DNA from: Macrophomina tecta
Lineage: Eukaryota; Ascomycota; Dothideomycetes; Botryosphaeriales; Botryosphaeriaceae
Direction of reading: 5' to 3'
DNA length: 64,000 bases
NCBI GenBank assembly: GCA_024180945.1
Contig: JAKSGN010000036.1
Location: 1,116,001-1,180,000, forward strand
Positions 10,639-19,285 of this stretch are shown here, one piece after another. Within the stretch, counting starts at the first letter, position 1; the number at the start of each line of letters is the position of its first letter. The notes beneath the pieces are model-generated. The model did no database searches. It was not told the origin of the DNA and saw nothing but the letters and a program-made list of their open reading frames with translations. The translations under genes and the position numbers were made by a program.

Positions 10639-11362
10639 GGTGCATCACAGGGTTATGGATACGAAAGAATTTTTGGCACACGGCAGTTCAGTTACGGAAC
10701 ATGTCAAAAGCACCAGCGGATATAATAGCGGGAGGTTGGTCCAGCATCTGCAGAATGCAACAAGCTGTCAATTACGAACGATTTACGACTCTTCCCTTTT
10801 GCTGTTTGGTTGCTATTCTAGATACTTCTACAGCGCAGAATGATCTGGATTCCCTGCTTTGACAGTCTGGCAGTAGAACATAAGGGGTTTGGGGTTGGAA
10901 GCAGTTGTCCGGAAGCAGAGCTCGTGGATATTTACGAGCATTTGCATCCGGCAACTGCTTTGAATGATACAGAGATGGTTTTATTGCCAATAAGTCCGAG
11001 AAATCGAGGGCAAAATCATTCCGCGCAGCAGAAGTACGGCCGATGACTTGAGACACAGATGCACCTCTTCCCTCAACACCTGCAGGCTCGCCAAGGCCGT
11101 GCGAGACAGGTTCGGAGCTAGCCGCATATACACACAGATCACAATTCTGGATGCTACATTGACTTCAGTCGGAGCTCACTTCATATTACCACATATCCAC
11201 AGAGAGTAGAGATACTACTCGGTTCTAGTGCCAGTGGGGCACAGCCCGAGTTAAAACCGACTGCCTGTAGGTCCAATCACGACCACTGGAACAATTCATC
11301 ACGAAGAATGATTAAACCCCACATCACCCTGTTTGAGCAAGGAAACAGAACCGAACCAAGAC
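10639..11362. other. intergenic, nothing recognised
   Basis: Downstream of the ThDP enzyme. Only short frames on both strands; no motif or RNA gene seen. Confidence 0.4.
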
Positions 11363-11698
11363 TTATCCAGCTATCCCGCGGTGCTCCACGTACCCCTCCC
11401 AGTGCTCAAGTATAGTCTGATCGAGGTCATAGGCAGCACCAGTATCTTCGGCGGCGCGGGAACGGAAGCCGCCCGGAAGGCCTTCCATAATCGACTTGAC
11501 ATGCATGTGGAACTGGAGCTGCTCCTCGGGGATCTGCGGGTTCTCGATGGCGAAGCGGACCGCATGAGTGACGTCGAGAAAATGATCCTCTGGCGGCCAG
11601 CGGCGCACATTGCAGCCCATGGCGCGCAGCGAGTGGGTACGCGGATCATCGAATAGCGCCGCCCAGGCGGTGGTGCTGAGATCGGTGGTAGAGAGCAT
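11363..11698 (-). CDS. small uncharacterised protein
   Basis: A 111-residue frame beginning MLSTTDLSTTAWAALFDD. It has a balanced, protein-like composition with helical, acidic stretches (EEQLQFHMHVKSIMEGLP, DLDQTILEHWEGYVEH). The open frame extends upstream to about 11770 (residues ending RSRRISAED before the Met), so a 5' exon beyond an acceptor near there is possible. I do not recognise a family. It points away from the + gene starting at 12043. Confidence 0.42.
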   Translation of the reverse strand: MLSTTDLSTTAWAALFDDPRTHSLRAMGCNVRRWPPEDHFLDVTHAVRFAIENPQIPEEQLQFHMHVKSIMEGLPGGFRSRAAEDTGAAYDLDQTILEHWEGYVEHRGIAG

Positions 11699-12042
11699 GT
11701 CCTCGGCAGAGATGCGCCTGCTCCTAGACTGTATGATGAACGGAGCAGCCGCCCTCTCGCGCTAGCGGCCACGGCATGGCAGGTGGGTAGATCGAGCGCG
11801 GCAAAACGTGTTGAGTAGGTGTGGCGAGGTGGACGGCAGACCCAAAAGCAAAATCCATTCAGAAATAGAAGCGCTCAGGCCACCGCAAGAGCTGGGGTCC
11901 AGCGGGTGTGGAAGCGTTCCTGGGCTCGCCGGCGCGGACGAGGTGACAAGCCTGGCGTCGCGTTATTATTTCACTTCCTCGTCGCCATTACTATTACTTC
12001 CTCTCCCGCTCCGCCCCTCCACGCTCTTGGGCCCGGTCAGCT

Positions 12043-14148
12043 ATGGAGCCGGACCTCGACTTCGTCCTCTACACCCAAGCCAGTAGGGCCAGCCTCGCGC
12101 GCGTCCTGCATTACATACAACAACGCGCCGACCCACTTCACGGCAAAGGGGGCTGCTCGGGTTCCCAGATCACCATAGAGTTTGCTCGCTGCTTGGTCAT
12201 AGCCTTCACCGTCAGCATCCACGGGCTTGCCCCCAGTATTGACGCTGCCACTAGATTCGTCTTCCATTGCCAAGCTTTGGTGGCTGTCGACCGGGAAGCC
12301 GGAAGATGTATGTCCTCGGAATGCCGTCCTGTGCCTTTGCTAACCCCACGAGAGCAGTGCCTGACGAGGACGCAGACGGCCCGCCAGATGGAAAGTGCTG
12401 GCACTGCTTCTTCTACCTGATGTGGAAAACCCTGGCCACACATCCGGACCAAGCTATTGCCTGCGAGCTCAGCATTCTACTGGTCGGCAAGCTCGTTTAC
12501 ATTGGACAGGACATGGCCGCCGCTGCCCAGAGTGGTCCCAGTGCTTTGGAGCATATCTGCGAGAGGTTCGCGGTCAAACAGCTTGATCTTCTGGCCGAGC
12601 GTACTTGTGAAGAGCCAGTTTGGCTAGCTTACTCCGTTTTCGGCTCCGCCTCCAAGACTCACGACGCTTGTATCACTATATACAAACCTACGGAGCATGG
12701 CCCCAGCTGCGTTTTATATGTTGCAAGGCGCATTGGCCAAAGCCTACGCGAACATAACATCAAGGCCAACCCTTTGAGCATCAGCAATGCCCTGGAGAAG
12801 GTGCTGGCTGTATGCGCTCTTTGGAAAGGCCTACCCGTCGGCCGCGTATTCGTAAGGTCCTTCATAAAACGATTCCTCCTTTCTTCCTCTACCGACTTCG
12901 CCAACTCGCCTGGTTCGGCTATTTCGAGCATGGACCGCCAACTCGCAACTGACTTCATGCGCCTCGTCCATCACTGTGCCCTACCTCAGCAGCGCTTGGC
13001 CGAAGAAGACAAACGACTACCTGGACTCGCGCCAGAGTTGACTGAAAATGGAGAGATTGTTGCCGTGGAGCACGTACTTGACAATCTACTGAAGGCCTGC
13101 GATGAAACCCATGGGATCGGCTGTCGGACCCTGGAGGCCATTATCGTGAGGCGCTTGCCTGGTGTTGGACCGAAAAAGCACGACGCCGCACTTAGATTCA
13201 GTGCGAATTGATTGATTTATGTTCCAACACCTGGTAAGTGCCACCGACTCCACCTTCTGTGCGTGCTCTTGCTGAAGCCACGAACAGCTTTGCCAGACCC
13301 TTGCCTGACGCAACAAGAATACAACCGCTTGCTCTACCGTCGAGAGATCCACCCTGATTCTGTTATACACGGTGCAAAGCCCTTCAATCTTACAACATTG
13401 GCTGGGGCGCCGCCCTATTGCTTGCACCCGCCTGCTTGCCCTTTGACCCCCGCCGAAGTCATAGCCTACCTGCCAAACGCGTTGTGCATTCCAGAGATTT
13501 GGAAGTGGATTTCAGGCCACGGCTGGACACCGGTGAGTAGAGCAAGCTGCAGATGCACTTGGGGAAGAGGCGCTCAAAGTTTCTTTGCTGACATGGACTC
13601 TTTGTCAGCTCAATATACCCAAGTTCCTCAACAAAGCTCGACAGCTTAACAGTGTCTGGAAGGTGGATTGCGGTATATTCCGCAACTGGCAGAGAGCTGC
13701 CAACGCACTGTTCAGGGAAAACCGTGACTTAGATCCGCCTCCGCACACTCCAATGTTGGACATATCGCCTTATGTGTACGCGTACTGCAACGCCCCAGGG
13801 CGTCAGCGCCGGCATGAAATGCTAGATATGAGTATGTCTAGGCTGGTTCTCTCTGTACAGCGGCACCCGGTAGGAGATGAAGCAGGTTACTTTACGAAGT
13901 TCGCCAGGCACGCCGCTATCAGTGGAGATTTGAACGGCAAGGTACTTGTTCGTCATATCCGTCAAGTTACAAGAAACTCACACTCAGTCGGACCTAACCA
14001 GCAAACCAGTTTTATGATAGATGCCGAAATGGAAAGCGCATCAAATGATAGCAGCGCTAGCCAAGGCAGTTGGACTCATCAAGACAATGCAGGTATGCAA
14101 GGTAGAGTACCTGATTCGGTCGTCAATAATGGCCACTATGCCGGTTAG
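12043..14148 (+). CDS. orphan multi-exon gene with an in-frame TGA
   Basis: Proposed exons are 12043-12307, 12358-13231, 13287-13530 and 13609-14148. Introns 1 and 3 have textbook signals: GTATGT with branch TGCTAAC, and GTGAGT with branch GCTGAC. Intron 2 uses GTAAGT at 13232. The frames agree across all joins, but exon 2 contains a TGA at 13209, 22 bases before the intron 2 donor. Either the gene is inactivated there, or translation ends at 13211 with the rest lost, or an unrecognised splice avoids it (a weaker donor GTGTTG at 13162 would). The product has no recognised domain, membrane segment or signal peptide. It contains GKCWHCFFYLMWKTLATHP and later IPEIWKWISGHGWTP. Confidence 0.5.
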
Positions 14149-15152
14149 TCGGAGCTGGGAAGTAGCCTGGAGTGCCTTTTAACAGACCTTTGATGAAACT
14201 GCACAAAGCAGCTTCGATTTTTTGTTGAATTGGCCAGACTTTGCGTACACCGGGAGATGATGATTGGGAAGGTTCCATTCCGGAAAAGGCAACAAAAGTA
14301 GCATACTAGAGACAGAGCGCTCTTTGAAAAGGGCTTTGGCTGATATTAAAACATAGAATAAAGAAGTATGATCGAAGAAACCTACAGTAAGCTATGTTTG
14401 CACTGTACTGTACGTAGTGATAGTTAAAGCCTTGGTGACGCTCTATCCACTGACCATGCCTGACGGCAGTAAGCTTTATCCAGCTCTGTAGGCGCGAGTG
14501 AAATGTATAAATTTAGTGGATTGAGGGCTCCTATCACTCATCCTGGGGCGTGATCTTACAGTGATTACCTGCGGCTCGCGGCCTAATTCTACACCAATGA
14601 CGTACGGTGAAGGCTTCAACGGACCAGCCATGCCACGAGGTCAGTTTTTTTGTAGGATGTGCACTTCAGTGCGGCTCTTCTTTAAGCGGTAGGGAGTTTT
14701 GGAGAGCTTAGATGCTGGCCGTCAGCCACTTCTTCCATAGCCGCAAAGCTAGCTCTTGGGCACACCGCAAACACTTACCATACTCTGCTCACTCCAGGAC
14801 CCTTTGTTTTTCTCACCAACAATAACCTCAAAAGTTTGCATTCTGACGTCATCCGCTTCCGGCTCGTTGCTTGGGTAGCGTAGTGCGCCGCTTCCTTGAG
14901 AGACAACACCACCCACAACCCCCATTCCCTGAACTTCGCATACATTGTCATGTCGTATTAACAATAATGCCTTACGAGTGTTTTTATACTACTAGGCCTT
15001 CACTTCGAACTTAAAAAAAGCCCAGAAAGGAGGATGTTCGAATAATTAACCCAACATTCGCTCTGGAGCGCAGCGACCTGGCACACGCCTGCGAAGCCAC
15101 CAACTCATTCGCCTCTCACAGCCGACTCCTTACACTCACTCCGACCACCGAG
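14149..15152. other. intergenic, upstream of the GT2 gene
   Basis: About 1 kb, visibly more AT-rich than flanking genes. A short - frame near 14749-14964 (71 codons) resembles protein weakly but has no recognisable family. The last 150 bases are probably the promoter and leader of the GT2 gene. Confidence 0.4.
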
Positions 15153-16772
15153 ATGAATTTTATTTGGCTAATCCTGTTCCTCTCATTCCCATTATCCAGC
15201 GCAATGTGCGCTTCCGACTCGACCTACCTAAACTGCCGGGGAGAGATGGAGATCACGACTATGGTCGTCCTCAAAGACGCATTCCGCATGAGTCTTCCCA
15301 ATTTCACCAATCTCGTTGCACTCCCCGTTATTACTAAGGGGGCTACGGGAATCCTCAATCAAAGCATGGATGCTTTCTTTGAGAATACCACAGTAGTTCA
15401 AATCGAGCACATTCCGCTCGACCTCCTTCTCCCATTGTCGGGCTCCTACGTCATCAAGTTTCTCCAGCTCATTAATCACATCCGTGTAAGTGACGGACTG
15501 ACGGATAGCTGGTTCCGCCTCTTCATTTTCCTGTTCGTATTCCGGTACCTTCGTCTCATAGTCCACATCGTGGCCTACAACCGTTTCAAGCCTAAGCCGG
15601 TGCTTGACAACCCGAAATACACGACCAACGACGTCACTGTGGTCATTCCGACAGTTGACCCTCGTGGTACGGCTTGGGTGGAATGCCTTGACCGGGTACT
15701 TGCCAACGGGCCAGCGGAAATCCTCGTCGTAACTGTGGGAGAAGACAACATCCGGGAGGCCACCAAATACTGTAAGACACTTAGCCCATGCATCCGAGTT
15801 CTCTCGGTGCCAGCCCCTAGCAAGCGTGAACAAGTCAAGCGCGCAGTCCTGGAGACCAAAACTGCCATCACAATCCTCTGCGACGATACCGTCTTCTGGC
15901 CACCGACCTTCATCCCACACATCCTCGCCCCCTTCGAGGATCCACTTGTTGGCATCGTCGGCACTTGCAAGCGTGTAAGACGCGTCCTTGGCACGTTCGG
16001 TATGGCCGATTTCTGGAACCTCTGCGGAGTCTTCCGTCTCGAGAGAACCAACTTCGACCTGGCGTCCACCAACGCCGTAGATGGTGGGGTTAGCTGTGTC
16101 TCTGGGAGAACTTGCGCTATACGGACCTGCATTCTCAAGGACGAGGACTTCCTCCAGGCTTACACCAACGAGTACATCTTCTGGGGCCGTATCGGACCGC
16201 TCAATGCCGGGGACGACAAGCTTGTCACGCGGATGATTCTGCAGCGGGGCTGGAAGGTCTTCCACCAGAACTGCCCGGAAGTCCGTATCGAGACCATCCT
16301 CGGTGTTAAGGGCGGCGGTTCGCGCTTTCTCGGGCAATGTCTGCGCTGGGCGCGGTCCAGCGCTCGCGACAACCCGAAGATGATCTTCAAGGACGGCCTT
16401 TGGCGCCAGTACCCCTGGACGACCTATGCAGTCCTGGCCACCTCGATCGTCAACTACGCCGCGGTCTATGATCCCGCCCTCATATTCATGCTATGCAGGG
16501 CTCTCCGTAACCCGGCTGTGTGTAAGCTCCTCGGTGGCGGTGCTCGTCTACCGCTTGTCCTGCTCTTCTTCTGGATCATGGCGAGTAAGTTCGTGCGCCC
16601 GGCTTCGCACTACTGGCGTCATCCAAGAGACTTCAGATATGCGCCATTCATCATCATTTTCGGCTACTACCACTCTTGGATCAAGCTGCATGCCCTTTTC
16701 ACCTGCTGGGACATCTCATGGGGTACACGCCCGGGTATTGATGCAGCCGCCAAGAAGCAGAAGACGGGCTAG
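15153..16772 (+). CDS. family 2 glycosyltransferase (fungal GT2 / hyaluronan-synthase-like)
   Basis: A 539-residue intronless protein. It begins with a hydrophobic segment (residues 1-19) that can act as signal or first membrane anchor, then a membrane segment at about 121-141. The GT-A catalytic domain follows: VTVVIPTVDP start, ILCDDTVFW (Asp244-Asp245, nucleotide-sugar binding), GDDKLVTR (353-360) and the QCLRW processive-type motif (395-399). Three or more C-terminal membrane segments end the protein. Plasma-membrane GT2 proteins of this type in Zymoseptoria and Fusarium are known to be needed for hyphal growth on solid surfaces and for virulence; the polysaccharide made is not established. 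An alternative start is the Met at residue 18. Confidence 0.82.
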   Translation: MNFIWLILFLSFPLSSAMCASDSTYLNCRGEMEITTMVVLKDAFRMSLPNFTNLVALPVITKGATGILNQSMDAFFENTTVVQIEHIPLDLLLPLSGSYVIKFLQLINHIRVSDGLTDSWFRLFIFLFVFRYLRLIVHIVAYNRFKPKPVLDNPKYTTNDVTVVIPTVDPRGTAWVECLDRVLANGPAEILVVTVGEDNIREATKYCKTLSPCIRVLSVPAPSKREQVKRAVLETKTAITILCDDTVFWPPTFIPHILAPFEDPLVGIVGTCKRVRRVLGTFGMADFWNLCGVFRLERTNFDLASTNAVDGGVSCVSGRTCAIRTCILKDEDFLQAYTNEYIFWGRIGPLNAGDDKLVTRMILQRGWKVFHQNCPEVRIETILGVKGGGSRFLGQCLRWARSSARDNPKMIFKDGLWRQYPWTTYAVLATSIVNYAAVYDPALIFMLCRALRNPAVCKLLGGGARLPLVLLFFWIMASKFVRPASHYWRHPRDFRYAPFIIIFGYYHSWIKLHALFTCWDISWGTRPGIDAAAKKQKTG

Positions 16773-17205
16773 GTGGCCGATTGAACCCTTCTCCTTTGCG
16801 CATGGTTCGATTTCGTGGCCGAAGTTTGTTTTCTTTTCTTGTTGAGTAATATTATAGACATAGAATGGGAAAAGTTTGGATGCCCTGAAAAGCTTTGGAA
16901 GTGAATGTATGATGATTTTGGGCCCAGGGAGAAGATGACGGTGCTTGAAGTCGGTGAAAAAGAGCTCTTGAGGTTTTTCTTGGAGTTTTTTTTTTTTTTT
17001 TTTTCTCTCTTAATGTCATTGAGATTGGATGGACACGAGATAATCATGCATGATTATGGACCTTATATGGAAAATCCATCAGTTGGAGACTGCTGACCGT
17101 GAAAGAGCTCGTGTATGATCTTTTTTTTTTCGAGGTATTATCTTGTAACAAGTTCTCTCAGACCATAAAGGATATACTGCTTTCGCTATACTCCATCACA
17201 CTTAG
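16773..17205. other. intergenic with poly-T tract
   Basis: 3' flank of the GT2 gene. It contains a 19-base poly-T run (16986-17004) and a second shorter T run near 17120. No gene is seen. Confidence 0.45.
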
Positions 17206-17240
17206 TTACCGTAGACCAAGATTGATTACCTCCTGAACAT

Positions 17241-17250
17241 TTACTCGTAC
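17241..17250 (+). repeat. target-site duplication, left copy
   Basis: TTACTCGTAC, identical to 17718-17727, directly flanking the inverted-repeat element. A 10-base duplication is typical of Mutator-like elements. Confidence 0.75.
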
Positions 17251-17319
17251 GGGATAATACAAAATGCACACTCTTGGCGTGTAATATAACACTTTGCACA
17301 CTTGCGTAGCGAAATATAC
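17251..17319 (+). repeat. left terminal inverted repeat
   Basis: Pairs with the reverse complement of 17646-17717. The core starting ATGCACACTC at 17264 and containing CACTTTGCACACTTGCGT is the best conserved part. Confidence 0.75.
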
Positions 17320-17645
17320 ACCTATTTTACTAAGAAATACGATCTTTTCTTAAATATCTCTACTATAAAGTAGTAATATATAAATAGCTAACTTAGATAT
17401 AGAAATTTAGGGTCTTCTTTAGAATTAGAAGGGTTAGGGCTGTTAGAAAGGATTAGTTAGGGATTAGGATTAATATTTTAAAATAGAAGTATAGGGGATT
17501 TATTTCTAATTACTTTATCCTAAAACTTTCTAGAGTCTGATTTAAGTTTAGAATAGTTAACTTATTAATAATTAAAGAGATTACTAGGATATTTATAGGG
17601 GATTTAATAGGCAGATATAAGTAAGAGCTAGGGGTAGAGTTAGTA

Positions 17646-17717
17646 GTATATATCTTGCAACGCAAGTGTGCAAAGTGCTATATTGCATGCTAAGAGTGTG
17701 CATGTTGTTTCTTCCCC
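17646..17717 (-). repeat. right terminal inverted repeat
   Basis: Reverse complement shows ATGCACACTC followed by CACTTTGCACACTTGCGT, as in the left arm. Transition differences and one indel separate the copies. Confidence 0.75.
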
Positions 17718-17727
17718 TTACTCGTAC
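17718..17727 (+). repeat. target-site duplication, right copy
   Basis: TTACTCGTAC, identical to 17241-17250. It lies within the coding sequence of the interrupted gene (codons for VRV on the - strand). Confidence 0.75.
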
Positions 17728-19285
17728 GGAGCGGTACGACTCGGAGGCGCTGATCTTGGCAGACCTCAATCCCACAACTGTGTTGTGCGTCTCGTCTGCG
17801 ATCTGCGTGAAAACCTTCCCATCACTGCTTCCCGAAATGCTGTACTGAATGTAAGTTTCCGAGCCGCCGACCTGCTTTGGGGTCACGTCGACCTGGGTAA
17901 TGGTGCGCGCCTGGCCGAGGTCGACTTGCCACCAGAAAGGCACGCCGGGCGGAGTGAAAAGGAGGTTATTTGGGTCATCCTGCGTCCCGTCATTCGCAGC
18001 GCTGGGAGAAGAAACGTTTGCGCCTCCGCTCGAGGTCGCCATCTTGCCGATGCTCAGGATGCGGCCGCTATGCACTGGAACGACGACGCCGGAATCGTCG
18101 CTGTACTTCAAGGTCTCGTAGAAGGAGTAGGAAGCCACGCCGCCATTGAATGCAGCCGGCAACATGACCTGGTGATCGTTGGGCTCTGGTTTCGCCCAAT
18201 GCGTCGCCCATCTATCTGAAGACATGACGTTGCTGCTGCCAATCTTCACAATCGCACCTGAGTGGGCACCGAAGTTGGCGATGTTCCCGAAATTCTGGGA
18301 AGCGCTCTAGGGGCCGGACAGTTTCTGCGTGGAAATGTACTTGCCCTGTGAAGGGTACCACCCAGCCGCAGTCGAATTGAACAGATAATAGAAACTATCC
18401 TCAAATACCATCGCCAGCGCTTCGAGGCGCTCACCAGCGAGCAGGGTGCCGACTTTACTGGTAACGTTGGTCCAGTCCGAGTTCAGGGCGTAGAGGCCCA
18501 GGTCCGTGTTCGCCTCGATGGCGGAGATGATGTATTGTCAGTGAAGAGTGTCATATCACGTGGATCATCGCACATAGGTCTAAATGCTCCCCCAAAGGTC
18601 AGCTTCTGCCCAGAGGCGCCGTAGGCAACGGCGACCTGGCCTAGCTTGTAGTCCTTTGCGTTTTCAAAGTGCGCCCACATGACGATCTGCTTCATCTTAG
18701 GACGCTGGGACCAGGTGTAGCGTCCGAGCTTGTAGAACCCATTAGCGGTTGAGGCGCAGACTTCGGCCCTCGTAAGGGCCGTGGTGTCGCGGGTAAAAGT
18801 GTACCCGTCCGTAGAGATGTTTGCTAGGAGATACGATTGAATCCCTGAGAATCCGCCTCATAGTTATGGCGGTAATATGTTCCGCCGGAGACCAGATCAC
18901 TCTTCACATTCAACGTCGATGGTGCTGTGTTGCCGTAGGTGTTGAGGTTTCCAAAACCAGCGCCGCCCGGCGTGATGGGGATGTCACTGGAGGTATCGAC
19001 CTTGGAATTGCCGTTCCTAGTCTGAATTCGAAACGTGATACGTCCATTAAGGTCGTCAATGTCGTAAGTATTGCCTGGGGCAGTGGCAAGGCTTTCGAAT
19101 GAGCCGGACTCAGAGCTGCGAAGAATGTCATACGAAGTTGCGCCACTGACAAGTGCCCAGGTGAACTTGGCATTGTTCGCCGTGTTTCCACCAGCCAGCT
19201 GGAAGAGCTGGGAGGTTACAGCAATTTCGGCAACCGTGCTGAGCAGCAGAAGCGCAGATGAGATAACGGCAGACACCGACGGCAT

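Larger units (their letters stand above)
17251..17717. mobile_element. non-autonomous Mutator-like (MULE) MITE with long TIRs
   Basis: A 467-base element bounded by imperfect terminal inverted repeats: left 17251-17319, right about 17646-17717. From the matching ATGCACACTC inward the two arms align over about 56 bases, with mostly transition differences; the outer 13-14 bases match more weakly and begin GGG. The interior is very AT-rich and has no coding capacity. A perfect 10-base direct repeat flanks it. Long TIRs and a 9-11-base duplication point to the Mutator superfamily; no transposase is present, so movement would have needed a helper. It interrupts the 3' end of the GH43-like pseudogene. 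The C-to-T/G-to-A differences and AT-rich core suggest repeat-induced point mutation. Confidence 0.75.
17206..19285 (-). pseudogene. broken secreted GH43-like protein with C-terminal F5/8C (discoidin) domain, split by a transposon
   Basis: Read from 19285 downward. A Met starts a signal peptide (MPSVSAVISSALLLLSTVAE) and a fibronectin-like part (ATSYDILRSSESGSFESL). A five-bladed-propeller, GH43-like part follows (WYPSQGKYIST, SSDRWATHW), then an F5/8C-type carbohydrate-binding domain (WWQVDLGQARTITQVDV). Four lesions are visible: a one-base frameshift near 18837; a second frameshift near 18530; a TAG replacing the Trp codon of the SGPWS-type motif near 18308-18310; and a 467-base transposon at 17251-17717 after the codons for SVRV. 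Beyond the transposon the same frame runs on for about 14 codons to a TAA at 17206. The parent enzyme probably acted outside the cell on plant galactan or arabinan side chains; that is inference. GH43 is assigned from pattern, not alignment. Confidence 0.72.

Noticed and set aside
15228..16337. 369-codon - frame opposite the GT2 gene
   Set aside because: Antisense shadow of a gene with clear catalytic motifs.
15153..19285. A cell-surface carbohydrate gene cluster (GT2 plus GH43-like)
   Set aside because: The second gene is dead and two neighbours are not enough to claim a cluster.
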